Shown here: piece after piece, positions 1 through 10,344 of the stretch | Numbering within the stretch: the stretch's first letter is position 1 | How the letters are laid out: each line of letters opens with the position of its first letter | Assembly: GCA_050700835.1 (NCBI GenBank) | Contig: JBOHDX010000003.1 | Location: 1 to 52,523, forward strand | DNA from: JBOHDX01 sp050700835 | Lineage (GTDB): Bacteria; Actinomycetota; Actinomycetes; Propionibacteriales; Nocardioidaceae | DNA length: 52,523 nt | Direction: 5' to 3' | The notes under the pieces: model-generated | The model's database searches: none | What the model was told of the DNA's origin: nothing | Seen by the model: the letters and a program-made list of their open reading frames with translations, nothing else | Program-made: the position numbers and the translations under genes

Positions 1-692
1 CGCGTGGGTCGGCTGCGACCGGGAGCCGCGGCGCGGGCCGCGGCCTGGGCCTCGCGCTCGGCGCGGGTGGCGGCCACCTCTCCCTTGTAGATCCACACCT
101 TGACGCCGATGCGGCCGAAGGTGGTACGCGCTTCGTAGAAGCCGTAGTCGATGTCGGCACGCAGCGTGTGCAGCGGCACCCGGCCCTCGCGGTAGAACTC
201 CGATCGGGACATCTCCGCACCACCGAGACGGCCGGAGCACTGGATCCGGATGCCCTGGGCCCCGCTGCGCATCGAGGTCTGCAGAGCCTTGCGCATCGCC
301 CGGCGGAACGCCACCCGACCGGACAGCTGCTCGGCGACACCCTGAGCGACCAGCTGAGCGTCGATCTCCGGGTTCTTGACCTCGAGGATGTTCAGCTGGA
401 CCTGCTTGCCGGTGAGCTTCTCCAGCTCGCCGCGCAGGCGCTCCGCCTCGGCGCCACGGCGCCCGATCACGATGCCCGGACGCGCGGTGTGGATGTCGAC
501 ACGGACCCGGTCGCGGGTGCGCTCGATCTCCACCTTGGAGATGCCGGCACGGTCCATGCCCTTGGTGAGCAGCCTACGGATCGCGACGTCCTCGCCGACG
601 TAGCTCTTGTACAGCTTGTCGGCGTACCACCGGCTCTTGTGGTCGGTGGAGATGCCCAGCCGGAACCCGTGCGGGTTGACCTTCTGTCCCAC
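1..692 (-). CDS. rpsC: 30S ribosomal protein S3 (partial, C-terminus off window)
   Basis: Protein of the small ribosomal subunit head at the mRNA entry channel. The GTG start at 690-692 gives GQKVNPHGFRLGI, the invariant S3 N-terminus. The KH-domain loop GIVIGRRGAE is visible near residues 70-80 and the C-terminal S3 domain (GRLGGAEMSR, RADIDYGF) follows. About 230 codons are present; the last ones are Ala/Arg-rich and no stop is reached before base 1, so the C-terminal tail is cut by the edge. The start overlaps the rplV stop (TAGTG), consistent with translational coupling inside the S10 operon. Identification is secure from the sequence. Confidence 0.97.
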   Translation of the reverse strand, partial: MGQKVNPHGFRLGISTDHKSRWYADKLYKSYVGEDVAIRRLLTKGMDRAGISKVEIERTRDRVRVDIHTARPGIVIGRRGAEAERLRGELEKLTGKQVQLNILEVKNPEIDAQLVAQGVAEQLSGRVAFRRAMRKALQTSMRSGAQGIRIQCSGRLGGAEMSRSEFYREGRVPLHTLRADIDYGFYEARTTFGRIGVKVWIYKGEVAATRAEREAQAAARAAAPGRSRPT

Positions 693-1288
693 TATCGGGT
701 CTCCTTCTCACTCGTGTCCGCCGAGGCGTTCGTGGCGGTCGCCTTCTCGTCGGTCGACTTGGCGGCGGTCTTCTTGGCGGCGGTCTTCTTGGCGGCGGTC
801 TTCTTGGCGGCGGTCGACTTGGCGGCGGTCTTCTTGGCGGCGGTCTTCTTGGCGGTCTTGGTGTCGGCCGCGGTCGGCTTGGGCGGCGTCTGCTCGACTA
901 CGGGCTGGACGACGACGGTGATGTGGCTCGAGCGCTTGCGGATGCGGTACGCGCGGCCCTGCGCGCGGGGCCGGAACCTCTTCAGGGTCGGTCCCTCGTC
1001 CACGAGCGCCTTGGACACGACGAGCGTGGCGCGATCCAGTCCCTCGCTCCCCTCGGCGTTGGCCACCGCGCTCTCCAGCACCTTGTAGACCGTCTCGGCC
1101 GCGGACTGCGGGGCGAACCGCAACAGGTCGGACGCGTCGTCGACGGGCAGACCGCGCACGAGGTCGACCACGCGACGAGCCTTCTGCGGCGTCACGCGGA
1201 CGAAGCGCGCGACGGCGAAGGCGCCCGGCTCGTCGCCGAGCAGGCTGTCGCGACGGGCGCTGACACGCCTACGCTCCATAACGCTCAT
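692..1288 (-). CDS. rplV: 50S ribosomal protein L22 with Lys/Ala-rich C-terminal tail
   Basis: Large-subunit protein whose loop lines the peptide exit tunnel. The core (residues about 20-130) has RFVRVTPQKARRVVDLVRG and the hairpin RPRAQGRAYRIRKRSSHITV. Actinobacterial L22 is often about 115-150 residues; here 198, because residues about 134-198 form a low-complexity tail of TAAKK/TAAKS repeats ending in an acidic stretch. The DNA of the tail (about 735-870) is a run of near-identical 15-21 bp units. Start at ATG 1288; an internal ATG three codons in (MERRR) is an alternative. Separated from rpsS by an unusual 91-bp gap that contains a small hairpin at 1359-1373. Confidence 0.96.
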   Translation of the reverse strand: MSVMERRRVSARRDSLLGDEPGAFAVARFVRVTPQKARRVVDLVRGLPVDDASDLLRFAPQSAAETVYKVLESAVANAEGSEGLDRATLVVSKALVDEGPTLKRFRPRAQGRAYRIRKRSSHITVVVQPVVEQTPPKPTAADTKTAKKTAAKKTAAKSTAAKKTAAKKTAAKKTAAKSTDEKATATNASADTSEKETR

Positions 1289-1379
1289 GTCTTCGAACTC
1301 TTCTCTTCGCTGGGATCAGCCTTCGTCGTACTGGGTCGTGCTCGTGGCAATGCGATCGCCGGGGCGACCCCGGGTTTGA

Positions 1380-1661
1380 TCAGCGTCGACGGGCCTTGCG
1401 GTCGTCCTTGTCGTGCCCACGGAAGGTGCGGGTGGGCGCGAACTCGCCGAGCTTGTGGCCGACCATCGAGTCGGTCACGAAAACCGGGACATGCTTGCGG
1501 CCGTCGTGCACCGCGATCGTGTGGCCGATCATGGCCGGCACGATCATCGAGCGTCGTGACCAGGTCTTGATGACGTTCTTGGTGCCCTTGTCGTTCTGTG
1601 CGTCCACCTTCTTGGTCAGGTGGTCGTCGACGAACGGGCCCTTCTTCAGGCTGCGTGGCAT
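1380..1661 (-). CDS. rpsS: 30S ribosomal protein S19
   Basis: S19 forms a complex with S13 in the small-subunit head and contacts the A-site tRNA. The 93-residue protein begins MPRSLKKGPFVDDHL and contains the family signature region VHDGRKHVPVFVTDSMVGHKLGEF. ATG at 1661 is the start because it opens exactly on the conserved S19 N-terminus; the frame stays open 34 codons further upstream but overlaps rplB and has no S19 similarity. It lies 17 bp downstream of rplB in the S10 operon. Confidence 0.97.
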   Translation of the reverse strand: MPRSLKKGPFVDDHLTKKVDAQNDKGTKNVIKTWSRRSMIVPAMIGHTIAVHDGRKHVPVFVTDSMVGHKLGEFAPTRTFRGHDKDDRKARRR

Positions 1662-1678
1662 TGTCTGCAGGCCCCTTC

Positions 1679-2509
1679 TCAGCGCTTGCCGGACTTGCGG
1701 CGACGGACGATCAGCTGGTCGCTGGCCTTGCGCTTGCGCGTGCGGCCCTCCGGCTGGCCCCACGGGGACACCGGGTGGCGTCCGCCGGAGGTCTTGCCCT
1801 CACCACCACCGTGGGGGTGGTCGATCGGGTTCATGGCGACACCGCGGACCGTTGGGCGCTTGCCCTTCCATCGCATCCGGCCGGCCTTGCCCCAGTTGAT
1901 GTTGCTCTGCTCGGCGTTGCCGACCTCACCGACGGTCGCGCGGCAGCGCACGTCGACGTAGCGCATCTCGCCGGAGGGCAGACGTACCTGGGCACGGCTG
2001 CCTTCCTTGGCGACCAGCTGGACGCTGGCGCCGGCGGACCGCCCCATCTTCGCCCCGCCGCCAGGACGAAGCTCGATGGCGTGGATCGTCGTGCCGACCG
2101 GGATGTTGCGCAACGGCAGGTTGTTGCCCGCCTTGATGTCGGCGTTGGGGCCAGCCTCGACGGTCGCGCCCTGCCGCAGACCCTGCGGCGCCACGATGTA
2201 GCGCTTCTCACCGTCGGCGTAGTGCAGCAACGCGATCCGGGCGGTCCGGTTGGGGTCGTACTCGATGTGCGCAACCTTGGCGGGCACGCCGTCCTTGTCA
2301 TAGCGACGGAAGTCGATCAGCCGGTACGCACGCTTGTGACCGCCGCCCTGGTGCCGCGTCGTGATCCGACCCTGGTTGTTGCGGCCGCCCTTCTTGGGGA
2401 GCGGGCGCACCAGGGTCTTCTCCGGCGTAGAGCGGGTGATCTCGGCGAAGTCGGCGACGGACGAGCCTCGTCGGCCAGGTGTCGTCGGCTTGTACTTGCG
2501 GATAGCCAT
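1679..2509 (-). CDS. rplB: 50S ribosomal protein L2
   Basis: L2 binds 23S rRNA at the subunit interface and is needed for peptidyl-transferase activity. The 276-residue product starts MAIRKYKPTTPGRRGSS and has the C-terminal motif VAMNPIDHPHGGGEGKTSGG with the histidine of the conserved PHGGG stretch. Length is normal for the family. It sits between rplW and rpsS, transcribed in the canonical S10-operon order. Confidence 0.98.
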   Translation of the reverse strand: MAIRKYKPTTPGRRGSSVADFAEITRSTPEKTLVRPLPKKGGRNNQGRITTRHQGGGHKRAYRLIDFRRYDKDGVPAKVAHIEYDPNRTARIALLHYADGEKRYIVAPQGLRQGATVEAGPNADIKAGNNLPLRNIPVGTTIHAIELRPGGGAKMGRSAGASVQLVAKEGSRAQVRLPSGEMRYVDVRCRATVGEVGNAEQSNINWGKAGRMRWKGKRPTVRGVAMNPIDHPHGGGEGKTSGGRHPVSPWGQPEGRTRKRKASDQLIVRRRKSGKR

Positions 2510-2537
2510 GAGTCCCTCAGTCCTTCGTCAACCTGGC

Positions 2538-2843
2538 TCAGGCGTTCGGGCCGGAGAAGATGTCGATGCGCTGACCTGCGGCGACGCTCACCACGGCGCG
2601 CTTGGTGTTGGCGCGGCGGCCGACACCCAGGCGGGTGCGCCGGGTCTTGCCCGGTCGGTTGAGCGTGTTGACCGCAGTCACCCTGACGTCGAAGATCTCC
2701 TCCACCGCGATCTTGATCTCGGTCTTGTTGGCGTCCGGCCGGACCAGGAACGTGTACTTGTTCTCGTCCAGCAGGCCGTAGCTCTTCTCGCTCACCACGG
2801 GGGCGATCAGCACGTCGCGGTGGTCCTTGTGCAGCGTGCTCAC
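2538..2843 (-). CDS. rplW: 50S ribosomal protein L23
   Basis: L23 lies at the exit of the peptide tunnel and is the docking site for trigger factor and SRP. The 101-residue protein contains VSEKSYGLLDENKYTFLV and NRPGKTRRTRLGVGRRAN, typical of the family. Its first codon overlaps the end of rplD by four bases (ATGA), the usual sign of translational coupling. Confidence 0.97.
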   Translation of the reverse strand: MSTLHKDHRDVLIAPVVSEKSYGLLDENKYTFLVRPDANKTEIKIAVEEIFDVRVTAVNTLNRPGKTRRTRLGVGRRANTKRAVVSVAAGQRIDIFSGPNA

Positions 2844-3598
2844 GTGGTCTCCTCCTCGACGGCTTCGGCAGCCGGTTCGGTAGCGGACTCGGGCGCCGCA
2901 CTGTCGACCACGTCGACCGCGTCGACCACATCTGCCTCGGACGCCGTGCCGACCGCCTTCACCGAGCGTCCGCTCGGCCTGCCCTCGAGCAGCCGGTCGA
3001 AGGCACCCCTGGTGAAGACCACGTCGTCGGCCAGCAGCACGTCGTAGGTGTTCAGCTGGTCGACGTGCAGCAGGTGCACCGTGTCGACGTTGCGAAGGCT
3101 CAACCAGGTGAGGTCGTCGCCGCGCTCCAGCACCACCAGCGCCCGGGCGCGGTCGGTGACCGCGGCGAGCGCGGTCAAAGCCGTCCGGGTCGACGGCTTG
3201 TCGCCGTCGAAGAGCGCCGTGATCACATGGACCCGACCGGCGCGGGCCCTGTCCGACAAGGCGCCACGCAGCGCGGCCGCCTTCATCTTCTTGGGTGTGC
3301 GCTGGTCGTACGAACGTGGTGTCGGGCCATGCACGACACCGCCTCCGGCGAACTGCGGGGCTCGGGTCGAGCCCTGGCGGGCGCGGCCGGTGCCCTTCTG
3401 GCGGTAGGGCTTGCGGCCACCGCCGCGTACCTCGCCACGGTTCTTGGTGTCGTGTGTCCCTTGGCGAGCCGCGGCCTGCTGGGCGACGACGACCTGGTGG
3501 ATCAGCGGGATGTTGACCTGGACGTCGAAGATCTCGGCGGGCAGGCCAACGGTGCCTGACTTGGCACCCTTGGCGTCGAGGACGTCGATGGTGCTCAC
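2840..3598 (-). CDS. rplD: 50S ribosomal protein L4 with acidic C-terminal extension
   Basis: L4 lines the exit tunnel opposite L22 and in many bacteria regulates the S10 operon. The 252-residue product carries the rRNA-binding loop GGGRKPYRQKGTGRARQGS and GPTPRSYDQRTPKKMK. The last roughly 35 residues, after VGTASEADVVDAVDV, are rich in Asp, Glu and Ala and end VEEETT; this tail is outside the normal L4 fold. It overlaps rplC upstream and rplW downstream by four bases each. Confidence 0.97.
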   Translation of the reverse strand: MSTIDVLDAKGAKSGTVGLPAEIFDVQVNIPLIHQVVVAQQAAARQGTHDTKNRGEVRGGGRKPYRQKGTGRARQGSTRAPQFAGGGVVHGPTPRSYDQRTPKKMKAAALRGALSDRARAGRVHVITALFDGDKPSTRTALTALAAVTDRARALVVLERGDDLTWLSLRNVDTVHLLHVDQLNTYDVLLADDVVFTRGAFDRLLEGRPSGRSVKAVGTASEADVVDAVDVVDSAAPESATEPAAEAVEEETT

Positions 3599-4269
3599 TT
3601 GGCGGCCTCCTTGACTTCGGCGATGCGCTTCGCCGCCGAGCGGATCACGACGAGGCCGCCTTTGGGGCCTGGGACGGCGCCCTTGACCAGCACGATGCCC
3701 TTGGCCGCGTCCACCGCGTGGATGGTGAGGTTCTGGGTGGTGACACGGTCGGTGCCCATGCGGCCGGCCATCCGGAGCCCCTTGAACACGCGGCCCGGTG
3801 TGGCGCAGCCGCCGATCGAGCCCGGCTTGCGGTGGTTGCGGTGGGAACCGTGCGACGAGCTGACCCCGGCGAAGCCGTGTCGCTTCATCACCCCGGCGAA
3901 GCCCTTGCCCTTGCTGACGCCCGTCACATCGACGAAGTCACCGGCGGCGAACGTCTCGGTGCTCAGCTCTTGGCCCAGCTCGTAGTCACCCGCGTCGGCG
4001 GTACGCAGCTCCATCAGGTGCCGGCGCGGCGTCACGCCGGCCTTGGCGAAATGACCGGCCCGCGGCTTGGTGACCTTGCGGCCGTCGATCTCCCCGAATC
4101 CGATCTGCACGGCGGCATATCCGTCGGTCTCTGCTTTGCGGATCTGCGTGACCACGTTGGTGCCGGCGTCGATGACGGTGACGGGCACGAGGCGGTTGTT
4201 GTCGTCCCAGATCTGAGTCATGCCGAGCTTGGTGCCCAGCAGCCCCTTGATGGTACGTGTCTGGCTCAT
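3595..4269 (-). CDS. rplC: 50S ribosomal protein L3
   Basis: L3 is an early-assembly protein close to the peptidyl-transferase centre. The 224-residue product has GLLGTKLGMTQIWDD at the N-terminus and the extension GFAGVMKRHGFAGVSSSHGS followed by HRKPGSIGGCATPGRVFKG, the L3 signature. It starts 14 bp after the rpsJ stop and overlaps rplD by four bases. Confidence 0.97.
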   Translation of the reverse strand: MSQTRTIKGLLGTKLGMTQIWDDNNRLVPVTVIDAGTNVVTQIRKAETDGYAAVQIGFGEIDGRKVTKPRAGHFAKAGVTPRRHLMELRTADAGDYELGQELSTETFAAGDFVDVTGVSKGKGFAGVMKRHGFAGVSSSHGSHRNHRKPGSIGGCATPGRVFKGLRMAGRMGTDRVTTQNLTIHAVDAAKGIVLVKGAVPGPKGGLVVIRSAAKRIAEVKEAAK

Positions 4270-4283
4270 TGGTGTCGTACCCC

Positions 4284-4592
4284 TCAGAGCTTGATCTCGA
4301 TGTCGACACCGGCCGGCAGGTCGAGGCGCATCAGCGAGTCAACCGTCTTGGGCGTGGGGTCGATGATGTCGATGAGACGCTTGTGCGTGCGCATCTCGAA
4401 ATGCTCGCGGCTGTCCTTGTACTTGTGCGGCGAGCGGATGACACAGAAGACGTTCTTCTCGGTCGGCAACGGCACCGGCCCCGCAACCTTCGCACCAGTG
4501 CGCGTCACCGTGTCGACGATCTTGCGCGCCGAGGTGTCGATCACCTCGTGGTCGTAGGCCTTGAGCCTGATGCGGATCTTCTGTCCCGCCAT
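4284..4592 (-). CDS. rpsJ: 30S ribosomal protein S10
   Basis: First gene of the S10 operon. S10 is a small-subunit head protein and also the NusE partner of NusB in antitermination. The 102-residue product begins MAGQKIRIRLKAYDHEVID and has the conserved RTHKRLIDI block. ATG at 4592 matches the universal S10 start; an open frame extends seven codons upstream but is not conserved in the family. It is preceded by a long leader (4593 to about 4844) that carries the shared leader element at 4670-4698. Confidence 0.97.
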   Translation of the reverse strand: MAGQKIRIRLKAYDHEVIDTSARKIVDTVTRTGAKVAGPVPLPTEKNVFCVIRSPHKYKDSREHFEMRTHKRLIDIIDPTPKTVDSLMRLDLPAGVDIEIKL

Positions 4593-4669
4593 AGCTCTCG
4601 CTGTGTCCTTCACTGTCGTACCGCTGACGTCTCGAACGCCCTCGGGTGAGGTGCGCCGCCTGCTCCCCG

Positions 4670-4698
4670 CTCCGACCCCCGAGGTCGGGTGTGTCGTG
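4670..4698 (-). promoter_or_regulatory. Leader element of the S10 operon, shared with the str operon
   Basis: Read on the minus strand the element has CACACCCGA followed by TCGGGGGTCGG around a short loop, giving a hairpin of about eight pairs with one mismatch. The same 29 nt occur at 10223-10251 upstream of rpsL with only two differences, both in the apical loop. It lies 77 nt upstream of the rpsJ start codon. Function is inferred: a candidate co-regulatory RNA structure or protein-binding site for the two operons. Confidence 0.55.
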
Positions 4699-4850
4699 TG
4701 CTTTCACAGCACGACCCGACCACGATCTTGGTTGGGAGTGGCGCCCGGCGGGCGCCGGACTGGGCGAGATCTCCTGGTTCGGCGCCACGGCAGCCCGATG
4801 AGAGGCTCACACGAAAGGCACCCCGGCGATCCCACCGGAGCAACCGGACT

Positions 4851-4880
4851 ATCTTGTCAGACCCGGTGCGCCGATGCCAA
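4851..4880 (-). promoter_or_regulatory. Candidate S10 operon promoter
   Basis: On the minus strand TTGGCA (4875-4880) and CAAGAT (4851-4856) are separated by 18 bp, a fair match to a housekeeping sigma-70-type promoter. It would start transcription near 4844, about 250 nt before rpsJ. The -10 lacks the preferred first T, so confidence is moderate. Confidence 0.4.
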
Positions 4881-4900
4881 ATCAGTGCCCCCTCCCCCTC

Positions 4901-4963
4901 GCGGATTTGCGGGGAAGTGGCTCGGATCCGGGCCGAGAGTCAGCCACAATCCCGCAATTGCGG
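4901..4963. repeat. Dispersed 63-bp palindromic repeat, copy A
   Basis: The two arms (4901-4922 and 4942-4963) are imperfect inverted complements with the core GAAGTGGCT on the left and AGCCAC on the right, the right arm ending CAATTGCGG. A second dyad (CTCGG/CCGAG) sits in the middle. The same element occurs at 46848-46910: aligned without gaps the two copies match at 48 of 63 positions. It lies between the divergent rpsJ and thpR. Confidence 0.75.
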
Positions 4964-5029
4964 TCGCCGGGACGGGCGGGTTGGAGAACCCGGTGGGGCC
5001 TGACGGGGTGGTGTGGGACAGTGCGGCCG

Positions 5030-5677
5030 ATGCGGATGTTCGTGGCGGTCGTGCCGCCGGACAAGATCCTGGACGAGCTGGGCTCGTTCTTGGAGACGCG
5101 CCGCGACGTGGACGCCCCGTTGCGTTGGACGTCGCCGGAGCAGTGGCACCTGACCTTGGCGTTCTTGGGCTCGGTTGACGACCGGCACCTCGACGAGTTG
5201 ACCGAGCGGTTGGCCCGGGCGGCGGGCAAGCGCGCGCCGTTCGCGCTACGACTCGCCGGTGGGGGCGGCTTTCCCGACGTTGCCCGGGCCCGCGTGTTGT
5301 GGATGGGGCTCGCGGTGACCTGGCCCGCAGGCCTGCCGGGACGCGACGACCCGTCCGCCGCCGATCCGATGGGACCGACCTGCCTCGCGCGCGCGAGGCA
5401 GGTCAGCGCCAGCGAGGAGTTGTCAAGGCTGGCCACCGGGGCCCGGTCGGCAGCGAGCAAGACCGGCATCGCGGTCGACGGAGCCCGCTTCCACCCGCAC
5501 CTGACGCTCGCGAGGCTGAACCATCCGCGCGACGTCACCCGATGGTTGCGGGTTCTCGACGCCTTCGCCGGTGGTGGCTGGGTTGCCGACGGGATCTCCC
5601 TGATCGAGTCCCACCTCGGCGAGGGCCCCAACGGCAAACCCAGGTACGAGAGCCGGGCCACGTTCAGGTTGGGCTGA
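5030..5677 (+). CDS. thpR: RNA 2',3'-cyclic phosphodiesterase (LigT/ThpR family) with internal insertion
   Basis: 2H-family phosphoesterase that opens 2',3'-cyclic phosphates at RNA ends. The 215-residue protein begins MRMFVAVVPP, the usual start of the family, and has both H-x-T motifs: HLTLAFLG (His40) and HPHLTLAR (His157). ATG at 5030 was chosen because similarity starts exactly there. Between WMGLA (about residue 95) and SEELSRLA (about 128) lies an extra stretch of about 30 residues not expected in the family; its DNA contains a perfect 28-bp palindrome (5377-5404). The frame is kept and both catalytic motifs remain, so the enzyme may still fold. It is the only plus-strand gene between the S10 and str operons. 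Confidence 0.85.
   Translation: MRMFVAVVPPDKILDELGSFLETRRDVDAPLRWTSPEQWHLTLAFLGSVDDRHLDELTERLARAAGKRAPFALRLAGGGGFPDVARARVLWMGLAVTWPAGLPGRDDPSAADPMGPTCLARARQVSASEELSRLATGARSAASKTGIAVDGARFHPHLTLARLNHPRDVTRWLRVLDAFAGGGWVADGISLIESHLGEGPNGKPRYESRATFRLG
5377..5404. repeat. Perfect 28-bp palindrome inside thpR
   Basis: Two 14-bp arms, GACCTGCCTCGCGC and its exact reverse complement, abut with no spacer at 5390/5391. The palindrome codes for about residues 116-125 of the insertion in the thpR product. It could form a cruciform in DNA or a hairpin in mRNA. Confidence 0.8.
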
Positions 5678-5826
5678 TCGTGGCGCGTACCCGGTCCGGA
5701 CTCGTCCGACGACGCGCATTTGATGCGATGTGGCTGAGCCGTCGCCGTGCGGACAGCCATACCGCACCAGTTGAGGTCCGCGAAACGCAGCAGGGGTACG
5801 CGGCATGGGTACGCAGCAGGAATATG

Positions 5827-5862
5827 CAGCAGGGCCCCGGACGTCGGTCCGGGGCCCTGCTG
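5827..5862 (-). terminator. Intrinsic terminator-like hairpin downstream of tuf
   Basis: A 15-bp perfect stem (CAGCAGGGCCCCGGA and its complement) around a 6-nt loop, 17 bp past the tuf stop. No U-tract follows on the minus strand, which is common in actinobacteria. It most likely ends the str operon transcript. Confidence 0.8.
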
Positions 5863-5878
5863 ACGGGGTGCTAGGAGG

Positions 5879-7075
<1,197 letters not shown>

Positions 7076-7143
7076 GGGGGCTCCTCCTGATTATCTGTCT
7101 CGTACGCCGTACGACGGATAGGAACGTTATCTCAAAGATCCGG

Positions 7144-9249
<2,106 letters not shown>

Positions 9250-9322
9250 CTGAGGTATCCCTAGTCTCGATGTCGTGCTGGGCCGCGGCTCCTCGGTCGG
9301 GTCGTGACCGGGGGCCGCGAGG

Positions 9323-9792
9323 TCACCAGCGGTAGTGGGCGAATGCCTTGTTGGCTTCGGCCATCTTGTGTGTGTCCTCGCGCTTCTTCACGCTGCCGCC
9401 GAGGCCGTTGCTGGCGTCGAGCAGCTCGTTCATCAGGCGCTCGGCCATCGTCTTCTCGCGGCGCTCGGCCGAGTAACGCACGAGCCAGCGCAGGGCGAGG
9501 GTCGTCGAACGTCCGGCGCGGACCTCGATCGGCACTTGGTACGTCGCGCCGCCGACCCGGCGACTCTTGACCTCGAGCGTTGGTTTGACGTTGTCCAGCG
9601 CACGCTTGAGCGTGACCACCGGGTCGGTGCCGTTCTTCTCACGGGCGCCTTCGAGGGCGGTGTAGACGATGCGCTGCGCCACCTGCTTCTTGCCGTCCTC
9701 CAGCACCTTGTTGATCAGCTGGGTGACCAGGGGGCTGGCGTAGACCGGATCGACCTCGATCGGCCGGCGGGCGGCGGGACCTTTGCGCGGCA

Positions 9793-9793
<1 letters not shown>
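9323..9793 (-). CDS. rpsG: 30S ribosomal protein S7
   Basis: Primary 16S rRNA-binding protein organising the small-subunit head. The 156-residue product starts MPRKGPAARRPIEVDPVY and includes GGATYQVPIEVR and KREDTHKMAEANKAFAHYRW, all diagnostic. ATG 9793 overlaps the rpsL stop by one base (TGATG). Confidence 0.97.
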
Positions 9794-10167
<374 letters not shown>

Positions 10168-10222
10168 CGCGTACTTCTCTCTTTCGTGGAGGCTGCTGGG
10201 TCGAGCTCGCGTGAGTACCGGA

Positions 10223-10251
10223 CTCCGACCCCCGAACTCGGGTGTGTCGTG
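10223..10251 (-). promoter_or_regulatory. Leader element of the str operon, shared with the S10 operon
   Basis: Twenty-seven of 29 nt match the element at 4670-4698. On the minus strand the arms CACACCCGA and TCGGGGGTCGG form the same stem; the two differing bases fall in the loop. It lies 56 nt before rpsL and about 60-85 nt after the predicted transcription start. Confidence 0.55.
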
Positions 10252-10315
10252 CTCCGTGACGGCTCAGTCCTGATGGCACGCATGACGGCCCGGGACAGCC
10301 CAGGCACAAGAAGCA

Positions 10316-10344
10316 AGGTTACCGGAGCCCCGAACCACGGTCAA
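10316..10344 (-). promoter_or_regulatory. Promoter of the str operon (rpsL-rpsG-fusA-tuf)
   Basis: On the minus strand TTGACC (10339-10344) and TAACCT (10316-10321) are spaced by 17 bp, close to the housekeeping sigma consensus. It overlaps the last codons of the upstream flavoprotein gene. Transcription would begin near 10309. Confidence 0.6.

Larger units (their letters stand above)
4593..5029. other. Long divergent intergenic region between rpsJ and thpR
   Basis: 437 bp without a gene. It contains, from the rpsJ side: the rpsJ leader, the leader hairpin at 4670-4698, a candidate S10 promoter at 4851-4880, and the 63-bp palindromic repeat at 4901-4963. I see no clear promoter for the plus-strand gene. 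The open frames crossing it are not conserved-looking. Confidence 0.6.

Noticed and set aside
735..870. Short tandem repeats resembling a CRISPR array
   Set aside because: They are in frame within rplV and encode the TAAKK tail; no unique spacers are present. The same applies to repeats in nusG (about 39760-39850) and rplJ (about 35995-36105).
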